Below, one piece after another: positions 17,143-26,493 of a stretch of 64,000 nt of DNA. The DNA is taken from positions 310,001 through 374,000 of the forward strand of contig NZ_CALNVW010000031.1 of NCBI RefSeq assembly GCF_940670765.1, in the 5' to 3' direction. Origin of the DNA: Streptomyces sp. A 4/2. Its GTDB lineage: Bacteria; Actinomycetota; Actinomycetes; Streptomycetales; Streptomycetaceae. The translations under genes were made by a program, and so were the position numbers. The notes under the pieces are model-generated. The model saw only the letters and a program-made list of their open reading frames with translations. It was not told the DNA's origin and made no database searches. Numbering within the stretch: position 1 is the first letter of the stretch; every line of letters begins with the position of its first letter.

Positions 17143-19811
17143 TGGAGTCGGCCGAAATTCGCCGCCGCTGGCTGAGCTTCTTCGAGGAGCGCGGGCACAC
17201 CGTCGTCCCTTCGGCGTCGCTCATCGCGGACGACCCGACTCTGCTGCTGGTCCCCGCGGGCATGGTCCCGTTCAAGCCGTACTTCCTCGGCGAGGCCAAG
17301 CCCCCCGCCCCGCGCGCCACCAGCGTGCAGAAGTGTGTCCGTACCCCGGACATCGAAGAGGTCGGCAAGACCACCCGGCACGGCACGTTCTTCCAGATGT
17401 GCGGCAACTTCTCGTTCGGTGACTACTTCAAGGAAGGCGCCATCGCCTACGCCTGGGAGCTGCTCACCAACTCCGTGGCCGACGGCGGGTACGGCCTGGA
17501 CCCCGAGCGGCTGTGGATCACGGTCTACCTCGACGACGACGAGGCCGAGCAGATCTGGCGCGAGAAGATCGGCGTACCGGCCGAGCGCATCCAGCGGCTG
17601 GGCAAGAAGGACAACTTCTGGTCCATGGGCGTCCCCGGACCCTGTGGACCGTGTTCCGAGATCAACTACGACCGCGGTCCGGAGTTCGGCGTCGAGGGCG
17701 GCCCCGCCGTCAACGACGAGCGCTACGTGGAGATCTGGAACCTGGTCTTCATGCAGTTCGAGCGTGGTGCCGGGGACGGCAAGGAGGACTTCCCGATCCT
17801 CGGTGACCTGCCGTCCAGGAACATCGACACCGGCCTCGGCCTCGAACGCCTCGCCATGATCCTCCAGGGCGTGCGGAACCTGTACGAGATCGACACCTCG
17901 CAGGTCGTCATCGACAAGGCCACCGAGCTGACCGGCGTCCGGTACGGCACCGGCGAGGGTTCCGACGTCGCGCTGCGGGTCGTCACCGACCACATGCGTA
18001 CGTCGGTGATGCTCATCGGTGACGGCGTCACCCCCGGCAACGAGGGCCGTGGCTACGTCCTGCGCCGCATCATGCGCCGCGCCATCCGCAACATGCGCCT
18101 GCTGGGCGCCTCGGGCCCGGTCGTCGCCGAGCTGGTCGACGTCGTGATCAACGCCATGGGGCAGCAGTACCCGGAGCTGATCACCGACCGCAAGCGGATC
18201 GAGACCGTCGCCCTCGCCGAGGAGGCCGCCTTCGTCAAGACGCTGAAGGCCGGTACCAACATCCTCGACACCGCCGTCACCGAGACCAAGGCCGCGGGCG
18301 GTCAGGTGCTCGCCGGTGAGAAGGCCTTCCTGCTCCACGACACCTGGGGCTTCCCGATCGACCTCACCCTGGAGATGGCCGCCGAACAGGGCGTCTCCGT
18401 GGACGAGGCCGGGTTCCGCCGGCTGATGAAGGAACAGCGCGAGCGCGCCAAGGCCGACGCCAGGGCCAAGAAGACCGGTCACGCCGATCTCTCCGCCTAC
18501 CGTGAGGTCGCCGACCGCGCCGGTTCCACCGAGTTCACCGGATACACCGCCACCGAGGGCGAGTCGACCGTCGTCGGTCTGCTCGTCGACGGTGTGCCCT
18601 CGCCCGCTGCCACCGAGGGCGACGAGGTCGAGATCGTTCTCGACCGGACCCCCTTCTACGCCGAGGGCGGCGGCCAGCTCGCCGACACCGGCCGGATCAG
18701 GCTCGACTCGGGCGCCGTGGTCGAGGTCCGTGACGTCCAGCAGCCGGTCCCCGGCGTCTCCGTGCACAAGGGCTCGGTCCAGGTCGGCGAGGTGACGCTC
18801 GGCGCCGCCGCCCACGTCGCCATCGACCTGCGCCGCCGCCGGGCCATCGCCCGCGCCCACAGCGCCACCCACCTCACGCACCAGGCGCTGCGTGACGCCC
18901 TCGGCCCGACGGCCGCCCAGGCCGGTTCGGAGAACTCGCCGGGCCGCTTCCGCTTCGACTTCGGTTCGCCCAACGCCGTTCCCGGCACGGTGCTCACCGA
19001 CGTCGAGCACAAGATCAACGACGTTCTCGCCCGTGAACTGGACGTCCAGGCCGAGGTCATGTCCATCGACGAGGCCAAGAAGCAGGGTGCCATCGCCGAG
19101 TTCGGTGAGAAGTACGGCGAGCGGGTGCGAGTCGTCACCATCGGCGACTTCTCCAAGGAGCTGTGCGGCGGTACGCACGTCCACAACACCGCCCAGCTGG
19201 GTCTGGTGAAGCTGCTCGGCGAGTCGTCGATCGGCTCCGGGGTACGCCGTATCGAGGCCCTGGTCGGGGTCGACGCGTACCAGTTCCTGGCCAGGGAGCA
19301 CATGGTCGTCGCTCAGCTCCAGGAGCTGGTCAAGGGCCGTTCCGAGGAGCTCCCGGAGAGGATCTCGGGCATGCTCGCCAAGCTCAAGGACGCCGAGAAG
19401 GAGATCGAGAAGTTCCGCGCGGAGAAGGTCCTCCAGGCCGCCGCCGGGCTCGCCGCGGGTGCCAAGGACGTACGCGGCGTGGCCGTCGTGACCGGTCAGG
19501 TTCCTGACGGCACGGGCGCCGACGACCTGCGCAGGCTCGTCCTGGACGTCCGGGGCCGCATCCCGGGCGACCGTCCGGCCGTGGTCGCCCTCTTCACCAC
19601 GGCAAACGGCCGACCGCTGACGGTCATCGCCACCAACGAGGCCGCCCGCGAACGCGGTCTCAAGGCCGGTGAGCTGGTCCGTACGGCTGCCAAGACCCTC
19701 GGCGGCGGCGGTGGCGGCAAGCCGGACGTCGCGCAGGGCGGCGGCCAGGACCCGGACGCCATCGGTGACGCCGTGGCCGCCGTCGAGCGCCTCGTCGGCG
19801 AAACGGCCTGA
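17142..19811 (+). CDS. alaS: Alanine--tRNA ligase
   Basis: Charges tRNA-Ala and clears mischarged Ser/Gly-tRNA-Ala. It has 889 residues. The N-terminal class II catalytic domain includes FEERGHTVVPSASLI and the GTFFQMCGNFSFGDYFKEGAI motif. The editing domain has HSATHLTHQALRDALG and the distal CGGTHV element, which together bind the catalytic zinc. The C-terminal Ala-domain ends Gly-rich (GGGGGGKPDVAQGGG) and follows a coiled-coil segment. The ATG overlaps the upstream stop. Six bases separate its stop from the ruvX GTG, giving an operon with ruvX. Confidence 0.97.
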   Translation: MESAEIRRRWLSFFEERGHTVVPSASLIADDPTLLLVPAGMVPFKPYFLGEAKPPAPRATSVQKCVRTPDIEEVGKTTRHGTFFQMCGNFSFGDYFKEGAIAYAWELLTNSVADGGYGLDPERLWITVYLDDDEAEQIWREKIGVPAERIQRLGKKDNFWSMGVPGPCGPCSEINYDRGPEFGVEGGPAVNDERYVEIWNLVFMQFERGAGDGKEDFPILGDLPSRNIDTGLGLERLAMILQGVRNLYEIDTSQVVIDKATELTGVRYGTGEGSDVALRVVTDHMRTSVMLIGDGVTPGNEGRGYVLRRIMRRAIRNMRLLGASGPVVAELVDVVINAMGQQYPELITDRKRIETVALAEEAAFVKTLKAGTNILDTAVTETKAAGGQVLAGEKAFLLHDTWGFPIDLTLEMAAEQGVSVDEAGFRRLMKEQRERAKADARAKKTGHADLSAYREVADRAGSTEFTGYTATEGESTVVGLLVDGVPSPAATEGDEVEIVLDRTPFYAEGGGQLADTGRIRLDSGAVVEVRDVQQPVPGVSVHKGSVQVGEVTLGAAAHVAIDLRRRRAIARAHSATHLTHQALRDALGPTAAQAGSENSPGRFRFDFGSPNAVPGTVLTDVEHKINDVLARELDVQAEVMSIDEAKKQGAIAEFGEKYGERVRVVTIGDFSKELCGGTHVHNTAQLGLVKLLGESSIGSGVRRIEALVGVDAYQFLAREHMVVAQLQELVKGRSEELPERISGMLAKLKDAEKEIEKFRAEKVLQAAAGLAAGAKDVRGVAVVTGQVPDGTGADDLRRLVLDVRGRIPGDRPAVVALFTTANGRPLTVIATNEAARERGLKAGELVRTAAKTLGGGGGGKPDVAQGGGQDPDAIGDAVAAVERLVGETA

Positions 19812-19816
19812 CCGCC

Positions 19817-20281
19817 GTGCGCAGAGGCCGCCGACTGGCGATCGACGTGGGGGACGCCCGGATCGGGGTCGCCTCGTGCGACCCCGACGGGGTGCTGGCC
19901 ACGCCGGTGGAGACCGTGCCGGGACGTGATGTCCCGGCCGCCCACCGGCGGTTGAAGCAGCTGACCGGCGAGTACGAGCCGATCGAGGTGGTCGTCGGCC
20001 TCCCTCGCTCCCTCAACGGGGGCGAGGGCCCGGCAGCGGCCAAGGTCCGGGTGTTCGCCCAGGAACTCGCCCGTGGTATCGCTCCCGTTCCGGTGCGGTT
20101 GATCGACGAGAGAATGACCACGGTGACGGCCGGCCAGAGTTTGCGCGCATCCGGCGTAAAGTCCAAAAAGGGTCGTTCTGTTATCGACCAGGCTGCGGCT
20201 GTCGTCATCCTCCAGAATGCACTTGAGTCCGAACGGGCGTCGGGGGCAGCTCCGGGCGAGGGCGTCGAAGTGGTTGTCTGA
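19817..20281 (+). CDS. ruvX: Holliday junction resolvase-like YqgF/RuvX
   Basis: A 154-residue RNase H-fold protein of the YqgF family. Family members act in 16S rRNA 5'-end maturation and are proposed to resolve Holliday junctions. Visible are the first acidic motif LAIDVGDARIGVASCD, the VVGLPRSLNGGEGPAA loop and the LIDERMTTVTA motif, with further acidic residues near SVIDQAAAVVILQNAL. The GTG start lies five bases after the alaS stop. Its position before mltG and aroE is conserved in many bacteria. Confidence 0.93.
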   Translation: MRRGRRLAIDVGDARIGVASCDPDGVLATPVETVPGRDVPAAHRRLKQLTGEYEPIEVVVGLPRSLNGGEGPAAAKVRVFAQELARGIAPVPVRLIDERMTTVTAGQSLRASGVKSKKGRSVIDQAAAVVILQNALESERASGAAPGEGVEVVV

Positions 20282-20381
20282 TCGCGATACGGTAACGTCC
20301 GCGCCATGCGGCGGGTTTCGAACAGCTGCCGCACAGTAAAAGAGGCGGACCGTCCGGAGGCCTCGCGGCTCTAGGGGACCG

Positions 20382-22199
20382 ATGACTGAGTATGGCCGGG
20401 GCGCAGGCTCCGAACCGTGGCATCCCGAGGACCCGTTGTACGGGGACCAGGGATGGGGAGGTCAGCAGGACGTCTCAGGTCAGCCGGCTTACGACGGGCA
20501 GCAGCAGTACCACCAGGGACAGCAGCAGTACGACCAGTACGGCAACCCGGTGTACAGCCAGCCGCAGGACCCCTACCAGCAGCAGTACCAGCAGGGTCAG
20601 TACCCGCAGGGGCAGCCGCAGCAGGTGCAGCCGCAGCACGGGCAGTACCAGCAGGGCCCGGATCAGTTCGGTCAGCAGCAGAACCAGTACGGACAGAACC
20701 AGTACGGGCAGAACCAGCAGCAGTACCCGCAGGACCCGTACCAGCAGCAGGCCCAGCCGCCGTACGACGGCGGCTGGGACAGCGGTCAGCAGTCCGGCCT
20801 GCCGTACGGTGTGGATCCCTCGGCCCCGTACGGCGGCCAGCCCACGCACTACGGTGGCGAGAACCCCGACTACTACCCGACGCCCGACGCCTACCCGCCG
20901 CCGCAGCCTCCCGGGCAGCGCGAGGAGTGGCAGCAGCCCCCGGCGCCCGTGGAACCCGAGCCGGAGGCCGAGGCCGAGCCCGAGCCGGAGACGCATCCTT
21001 TCTTCACCGGTGAGGAAAGCTCCCTCGGGCCGGACGACCAGGACGAGTACGACGACGATCCGGCCGAGACCCGTCAGGACACCCGCGACCGCCGGGGAAA
21101 GTCCAAGAAACCGAAGCGCCGCAGCGGCTGTGCCTGCTTCGTGGTGTCCGCGGTCCTGGTCGGCGGCCTCGGCGGCGTGGGCTACTTTGCCTACAGCTTC
21201 TACCAGTCCCGGTACGCGCCGCTGCCCGACTACGAAGGCACCGGCACCTCACCGATCCAGGTCGAGGTTCCCCGGGGCACCGGCACCGGTGGGATCGGCC
21301 GTCTCCTGAAGGAGAAGGGCGTCGTCAAGAGCGTCGACGCGTTCGTCGACGCGACGCACAAGAACCCGAAGGCCAAAGTCCTCCAGGCCGGCGTCTACTC
21401 CCTGAACCAGCACATGTCCGCGGCGAACGCGGTCATGGCGATGGTGGACAGCAAGAACCTCAACGTGCTCATCGTCCCGCCCGGTACCCGGGACAAGCAG
21501 GTCTACTCGGCGATCGACGCGAAGCTCAAACTGAAGGCGGGAACCACCGAGGGGATCGCCAAGGACAAGGCCGACCAGCTGGGCCTGCCGAGCTGGGCCA
21601 AGGGACACAAGGAGCTCAAGGACCCGCTGGAAGGATTCCTCTACCCGGCGAGCTATCCGGTCGGTGACGGGATGAAGCCGGAAGACATCTTGAAGAAGAT
21701 GGTCGCCCAGGCGGACGAGGCGTACAGCAAACAGGACCTCGCGGGGGCGGCTCACAAGCTGGGCCTGGAGAACGAGTTCCAGGTCATCACCGTGGCCAGC
21801 CTCGTCCAGGCCGAAGGCAAGTACAAGAACGACTTCGACAAGGTGGCACGCGTCGTCTACAACCGGTTGAAGTCGAACAACACGGAGACGGCCGGGCGGC
21901 TCGAATTCGACTCCACGATCAATTACATGCGTAAACAGAGCACACTCGACGTCGGGAGTGTGGACGCGCTCAGGAAGATCAAGGACCCGTACAACACCTA
22001 CGACATAAAGGGTCTGCCGCCCGGCCCCATCGGCAATCCGGGCACCGACGCCCTGCACTCGGCGATGAATCCCGCTTCCGGTCCCTGGTACTACTTCGTT
22101 TCGGTGACGGAGGACAAGACGGTGTTCGCGGCGACCAACGCGGAGCAGAACCGCAACCGCGAAAAGTATCAGAAGCAACAGGAGCAGTCGGGCCAGTGA
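20382..22199 (+). CDS. mltG: Endolytic murein transglycosylase MltG (YceG-like) with long Gln/Tyr-rich cytoplasmic tail
   Basis: Membrane-bound enzyme that cleaves nascent glycan strands and limits peptidoglycan chain length. Its 605 residues are far longer than the ~340 of E. coli. Residues ~25-175 are a low-complexity tract rich in Gln, Tyr, Pro, Asn and Gly (motifs such as DPYQQQYQQGQYPQG), then an acidic Glu/Pro stretch to ~245. A single transmembrane segment lies at ~249-272 and is followed by the LysM-like and YceG domains. The catalytic Glu is Glu478 in SLVQAEGKYKND, and LPPGPIGNPG is conserved near the end. The stop overlaps the aroE GTG by four bases. Confidence 0.93.
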   Translation: MTEYGRGAGSEPWHPEDPLYGDQGWGGQQDVSGQPAYDGQQQYHQGQQQYDQYGNPVYSQPQDPYQQQYQQGQYPQGQPQQVQPQHGQYQQGPDQFGQQQNQYGQNQYGQNQQQYPQDPYQQQAQPPYDGGWDSGQQSGLPYGVDPSAPYGGQPTHYGGENPDYYPTPDAYPPPQPPGQREEWQQPPAPVEPEPEAEAEPEPETHPFFTGEESSLGPDDQDEYDDDPAETRQDTRDRRGKSKKPKRRSGCACFVVSAVLVGGLGGVGYFAYSFYQSRYAPLPDYEGTGTSPIQVEVPRGTGTGGIGRLLKEKGVVKSVDAFVDATHKNPKAKVLQAGVYSLNQHMSAANAVMAMVDSKNLNVLIVPPGTRDKQVYSAIDAKLKLKAGTTEGIAKDKADQLGLPSWAKGHKELKDPLEGFLYPASYPVGDGMKPEDILKKMVAQADEAYSKQDLAGAAHKLGLENEFQVITVASLVQAEGKYKNDFDKVARVVYNRLKSNNTETAGRLEFDSTINYMRKQSTLDVGSVDALRKIKDPYNTYDIKGLPPGPIGNPGTDALHSAMNPASGPWYYFVSVTEDKTVFAATNAEQNRNREKYQKQQEQSGQ

Positions 22200-23023
22200 C
22201 CTCAGGAAAGCGGGCGGCCGTCCTCGGCTCGCCCATCGCGCACTCGCTGTCCCCGGTGCTGCACCGCGCCGCATACCGTGAACTCGGCCTGGACGACTGG
22301 TCGTACGACCGTTTCGAGGTGGACGAGGTGGCGCTCCCCGGGTTCGTCGCGGACCTCGACGCGTCCTGGGCCGGACTCTCGCTGACGATGCCGCTCAAGC
22401 GCGCGATCATCCCGCTGCTCGACGAGGTGAGCGCGGCGGCGGCCTCGGTCGAGGCGGTCAACACGGTCGTGCTCACCGATGACGGCCGCAGGCGCGGCGA
22501 CAACACCGACATCCCCGGAATGGTCGCCGCGCTGCGCGAGCGCGGGGTGGAGAAGACCGGATCGGCGGCTGTCCTCGGCGCCGGCGCCACCGCCTCCTCC
22601 GCGCTGGCCGCCCTGTCCACCATCTGTACGGGACGGGTCACCGCCTATGTGCGCAGCGCCGCCCGCGCCGCCGAGATGCGCGGCTGGGGCGAGCGGCTGG
22701 GTGTCGACGTGCACACCGCGGACTGGAGCGAAGCATCCCGCGCCTTCGAGGAGCCGCTGATCGTCGCGACCACCCCGGCCGGTGCCACCGACGCGCTGGC
22801 GGAGGCGGTCCCGGACGCGCCGGGGACCCTCTTCGACGTGCTGTACGAGCCGTGGCCGACGGCCCTCGCCGCTGCCTGGGCGACCCGTGGTGGCGCCGTG
22901 GTCGGCGGTCTCGACCTCCTGGTGCACCAGGCGGTGCTCCAGGTCGAGCAGATGACGGGCCGGGCTCCCGCCCCGCTGTCCGCGATGCGGAAGGCAGGGG
23001 AACAGGCGCTCGGCGCACGCTGA
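22196..23023 (+). CDS. aroE: Shikimate dehydrogenase
   Basis: Reduces 3-dehydroshikimate to shikimate with NADPH. It has 275 residues. Substrate-site elements are GSPIAHSLSPVLHRAAY and LSLTMPLKR, where the Lys is catalytic; VNTVV and NTDIPGM follow, and the nucleotide loop is VLGAGATASSALAAL. The C-terminus has GGLDLLVHQAVLQVEQMTG. The GTG overlaps the mltG stop by four bases (GTGA), so aroE is translationally coupled to a cell-wall gene rather than to the other aro genes, which start 640 bases downstream behind an opposing gene. Confidence 0.95.
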   Translation: MTSGKRAAVLGSPIAHSLSPVLHRAAYRELGLDDWSYDRFEVDEVALPGFVADLDASWAGLSLTMPLKRAIIPLLDEVSAAAASVEAVNTVVLTDDGRRRGDNTDIPGMVAALRERGVEKTGSAAVLGAGATASSALAALSTICTGRVTAYVRSAARAAEMRGWGERLGVDVHTADWSEASRAFEEPLIVATTPAGATDALAEAVPDAPGTLFDVLYEPWPTALAAAWATRGGAVVGGLDLLVHQAVLQVEQMTGRAPAPLSAMRKAGEQALGAR

Positions 23024-23045
23024 GCGGGCCCCCGCGCGGGCGAGG

Positions 23046-23417
23046 TCAGACGCTCCGGCGGAGACCGATCACGGTGTCCGCCGCGTAGTCCTGGGTCCAG
23101 CTGCGGCCGGTGTCCGACTTCCAGGTGACCTGCACACTGTCGCCCAGGACCCGGACCCGGTCCACCGTCATGGAGCGGTCACTGTCCCGGACGTCACCGC
23201 GCTGCAGCTCCCGTGCCTCTACGGTGACGTGTTCGGCGGGCCGCACGCGCTCCGCCTCGTCGGCGGCGCGGACCAGGGCGGCGGCCAACTCCCTTGCCCG
23301 GCCCGGGGAACAGAGCACCGCGGCCCCCTGGTCGGCCGCCGGCCGCACGGCCAGCCGTACCCCGGCCGGGCCGGTCTCCAGCGCCACGCGGGCGCCGCCG
23401 TCGAGCTCCAGTTCCAT
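23046..23417 (-). CDS. Conserved hypothetical protein between aroE and aroC
   Basis: A 123-residue protein starting MELELDGGARVALETG, with GGGAG eight bases before the ATG at 23417. The open frame extends upstream, but only as an Arg/Pro-rich out-of-character stretch. The composition is acidic with alternating beta-type segments: an N-terminal strand region, a helix with PGRARELAAALVRAADEAE, and a C-terminal strand region around VQVTWKSDTGRSWTQDY. No catalytic motif, signal peptide or membrane segment is evident. It is convergent with aroE, divergent from aroC, and separated from aroC by 245 bases holding nothing else I can identify. Function unknown. Confidence 0.75.
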   Translation of the reverse strand: MELELDGGARVALETGPAGVRLAVRPAADQGAAVLCSPGRARELAAALVRAADEAERVRPAEHVTVEARELQRGDVRDSDRSMTVDRVRVLGDSVQVTWKSDTGRSWTQDYAADTVIGLRRSV

Positions 23418-23662
23418 TGCTCTCTCCCAGAGTCTTCCGTCCGGATCGGGCGAAGGGCTCTCGGCCGGTCCGGTGGGACCGCCGTCGGGTCCGCCCGTCA
23501 GAATTGCAGCACACGGCACCGCCCGGTGGCGCCCGCAGGAGTCCGTCAGCTGGGACCCCTGACCGGACGGCCGCCCTTCCGTGGGAGGATCGGGGGAGGC
23601 GGGCCAGGGCCGCGCACCCGGCCGCGCCGTCGTAGATCGAGGCGCGAGCATGAGGAGCACCG

Positions 23663-24847
23663 TTGAGCAGGTTGCGTTGGCTGACCGCGGGGGAGTCGCA
23701 CGGCCCCGCACTGGTGGCGACGCTGGAGGGCCTTCCCGCCGGTGTCCCGATCACGACGGACATGGTGGCTGACGCGCTCGCCCGGCGGCGGCTCGGCTAC
23801 GGCCGCGGCGCCCGGATGAAGTTCGAGAGGGACGAAGTCACCTTCCTCGGCGGGGTTCGGCACGGCCTCACCATGGGCGGCCCGGTGGCCGTCATGGTCG
23901 GCAACACCGAGTGGCCCAAGTGGGAGCAGGTCATGTCGGCCGACCCGGTCGACCCCGAGGAACTGGCCAAGCTGGCCCGTAACGCCCCGCTGACCCGCCC
24001 GCGCCCCGGCCACGCCGACCTCGCGGGCATGCAGAAGTACGCACTGGACGAGGCCCGGCCGATCCTGGAGCGCGCCAGCGCCCGGGAGACCGCGGCCCGC
24101 GTCGCGCTGGGCGCGGTGGCCCGCTCGTACCTCAAGGAGACCACCGGGATCGAGATCGTCTCGCACGTCGTGGAGCTGGCCTCGGCGAAGGCGCCGTACG
24201 GTGTCGTCCCGGTCCCCGCCGACGAGGCGAAGCTGGACGAGGACCCGGTGCGCTGCCTGGACGCGGACGCGTCGAAGGCGATGGTCGCCGAGATCGACCA
24301 GGCCCACAAGGACGGCGACACCCTCGGCGGTGTGGTCGAGGTACTGGCCTACCACGTGCCGGTCGGACTCGGTTCGCACGTGCACTGGGACCGCAGGCTC
24401 GACGCCAGGCTGGCCGCCGCGCTGATGGGAATCCAGGCCATCAAGGGCGTCGAGGTCGGCGACGGCTTCGACCTCGCCCGGGTGCCGGGATCGAAGGCGC
24501 ACGACGAGATCGTGCCGACCGAGAACGGCGTCCGCCGTACCTCGGGCCGCTCCGGTGGCACCGAGGGCGGTATGTCCACCGGTGAACTGCTGCGCGTCCG
24601 GGCCGCGATGAAGCCGATCGCGACCGTTCCGCGCGCGCTCGCCACCATCGACGTGGCCACCGGAGAGGTCGCCGCCGCCCACCACCAGCGCTCCGACGTC
24701 TGTGCCGTTCCGGCCGCGGGCATCGTGGCCGAGGCCATGGTCGCGCTGACCCTGGCGGACGCGGTCGCGGAGAAGTTCGGCGGCGACAGCGTGGGCGAGA
24801 CCCGCCGCAACGTCCAGTCGTTCCTCGACAACCTCCAGATCCGATGA
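23663..24847 (+). CDS. aroC: Chorismate synthase
   Basis: Converts EPSP to chorismate with reduced flavin. It has 394 residues. The TTG at 23663 is preceded by AGGAG and gives LSRLRWLTAGESHGPAL, the family signature. The other signatures are RGARMKFERDEVTFLGGVRHGLTMG (first half) and HHQRSDVCAVPAAGIVAE near the end. It is first of the aroC-aroKB-aroQ operon and its stop overlaps the aroK ATG by four bases (ATGA). Confidence 0.96.
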   Translation: MSRLRWLTAGESHGPALVATLEGLPAGVPITTDMVADALARRRLGYGRGARMKFERDEVTFLGGVRHGLTMGGPVAVMVGNTEWPKWEQVMSADPVDPEELAKLARNAPLTRPRPGHADLAGMQKYALDEARPILERASARETAARVALGAVARSYLKETTGIEIVSHVVELASAKAPYGVVPVPADEAKLDEDPVRCLDADASKAMVAEIDQAHKDGDTLGGVVEVLAYHVPVGLGSHVHWDRRLDARLAAALMGIQAIKGVEVGDGFDLARVPGSKAHDEIVPTENGVRRTSGRSGGTEGGMSTGELLRVRAAMKPIATVPRALATIDVATGEVAAAHHQRSDVCAVPAAGIVAEAMVALTLADAVAEKFGGDSVGETRRNVQSFLDNLQIR

Positions 24848-26493
24848 GCGGCCCGCTGGTCGTCCTGGTCGGCCCGATGGGCGTCGGCAAGTCCACCGTC
24901 GGCGAGCTGCTCGCCGAGCGGCTCGGCGTGGTCTACCGCGACACCGACGCCGACATCGTGGCGGCCGAGGACCGCACCATCGCGGACATCTTCGTCGACG
25001 AGGGCGAGGACCACTTCCGCGCCCTGGAGCGGGCGGCGGTCGCCGACGCGGTCGCCGGACACACCGGCGTCCTGTCACTCGGCGGCGGCGCGATCCTCGA
25101 CGCCGCCACCCGCGAACTGCTCGCCGGGCAGCCCGTCGTCTACCTCTCCATGGACGTGGACGAGGCGGTCAAACGCGTCGGACTGAACACCGCGCGCCCG
25201 CTGCTCGCCGTCAACCCGCGCCGTCAGTGGCGTGAGCTGATGGAAGCGCGCCGCCCGCTGTACACCGAGGTCGCCCGCGCATCCGTCGCCACGGACGACC
25301 GCAGCCCCGAAGAGGTCGTGCAGGCGGTCCTCGACGCCCTGGAACTGCCGGAACCCCCGGCGGACAGCCGCAGGAATCCCGGCCAGGAGAAGACACGTAT
25401 GACGCAGGACGCCCCCATCCGCATCCAGGTCGGCGGTACGGACGGCCATGCCCCGTACGAGGTGCTGGTCGGCCACCGTCTGCTGGGCGAACTGCCGTCC
25501 CTGATCGGCGAACAGACCCGGCGCGTCGCCGTACTGCACCCCGAGGCGCTCGCCGAGACCGGTGAGGCGGTCCGGCAGGACCTCGCCGACCAGGGGTACG
25601 AGGCCATCGCGATCCAGCTGCCCAACGCCGAGGAGGCCAAGACCGTCGAGGTCGCCGCCTACTGCTGGAAGGCGCTGGGCCAGACCGGCTTCACCCGCAG
25701 CGACGTCATCGTCGGAGTGGGCGGTGGCGCCACCACCGATGTCGCCGGGTTCGTCGCCGCGACCTGGCTGCGCGGGGTGCGCTGGATCGCCGTACCCACC
25801 ACCGTGCTCGGCATGGTGGACGCCGCGGTCGGCGGCAAGACGGGCATCAACACCGCCGAGGGCAAGAACCTGGTGGGCGCCTTCCACCCGCCCGCCGGGG
25901 TGCTGTGCGACCTGGCCGCACTGGACTCGCTGCCGGTCAACGACTACGTGTCCGGGCTGGCCGAGATCATCAAGGCCGGTTTCATCGCCGACCCGGCCAT
26001 CCTCGACCTCGTGGAGTCCGACCCCGAGGCGGCCCGTACGCCCGCGGGACCGCACACGGCCGAGCTGATCGAGCGCTCCATCCGGGTCAAGGCCGAGGTC
26101 GTCTCCAACGACCTCCGGGAGTCCGGCCTGCGGGAGATCCTCAACTACGGGCACACCCTCGCCCACGCCATCGAGAAGAACGAGCGCTACAAGTGGCGGC
26201 ACGGCGCCGCCGTCTCGGTCGGCATGGTCTTCGCCGCCGAACTCGGGCGTCTGGCCGGACGCCTCGACGACGCGACCGCGGACCGGCACAGCGCCGTACT
26301 GGCCTCGGTCGGGCTGCCGCTCACCTACCGCGGCGACCAGTGGCCCAAGCTGCTGGAGACCATGAAGGTCGACAAGAAGTCCCGCGGCAACGTGCTGCGC
26401 TTCGTCGTCCTTGACGGGCTCGCCAAGCCGACCGTCCTGGAGGGCCCCGACCCGTCGGTCCTGCTCGCCGCGTTCGGGGAGGTCTCCGCATGA
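24844..26493 (+). CDS. aroKB: Fused shikimate kinase / 3-dehydroquinate synthase reading frame (AroK-AroB)
   Basis: A single 549-residue frame covers what are normally two genes. Residues 1 to ~170 are shikimate kinase: Walker A GPMGVGKSTVG, DTDADIV, LSLGGGAILD and the lid RPLLAVNPRRQW. Residues ~186-549 are dehydroquinate synthase: GVGGGATTDVAGFVAATWLRG, PTTVLGMVDAAVGGKTGIN, KNLVGAFHPP, and zinc ligands around NYGHTLAHAIE. The ~15-residue junction (SRRNPGQEKTR) contains no stop; I translated it codon by codon. An internal ATG at 25399 with AGGAGA upstream would give a normal 364-residue AroB, so both a bifunctional protein and separate AroB may be made. The frame overlaps aroC before it and aroQ after it by four bases each. 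Confidence 0.85.
   Translation: MSGPLVVLVGPMGVGKSTVGELLAERLGVVYRDTDADIVAAEDRTIADIFVDEGEDHFRALERAAVADAVAGHTGVLSLGGGAILDAATRELLAGQPVVYLSMDVDEAVKRVGLNTARPLLAVNPRRQWRELMEARRPLYTEVARASVATDDRSPEEVVQAVLDALELPEPPADSRRNPGQEKTRMTQDAPIRIQVGGTDGHAPYEVLVGHRLLGELPSLIGEQTRRVAVLHPEALAETGEAVRQDLADQGYEAIAIQLPNAEEAKTVEVAAYCWKALGQTGFTRSDVIVGVGGGATTDVAGFVAATWLRGVRWIAVPTTVLGMVDAAVGGKTGINTAEGKNLVGAFHPPAGVLCDLAALDSLPVNDYVSGLAEIIKAGFIADPAILDLVESDPEAARTPAGPHTAELIERSIRVKAEVVSNDLRESGLREILNYGHTLAHAIEKNERYKWRHGAAVSVGMVFAAELGRLAGRLDDATADRHSAVLASVGLPLTYRGDQWPKLLETMKVDKKSRGNVLRFVVLDGLAKPTVLEGPDPSVLLAAFGEVSA
25385..25401 (+). promoter_or_regulatory. Internal ribosome binding site and ATG for separate AroB
   Basis: AGGAGA lies at 25385-25390 and ATG at 25399-25401, in the same frame as the upstream kinase. 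The spacing is 8-9 bases, suitable for independent initiation of 3-dehydroquinate synthase inside the fused frame. Confidence 0.55.
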
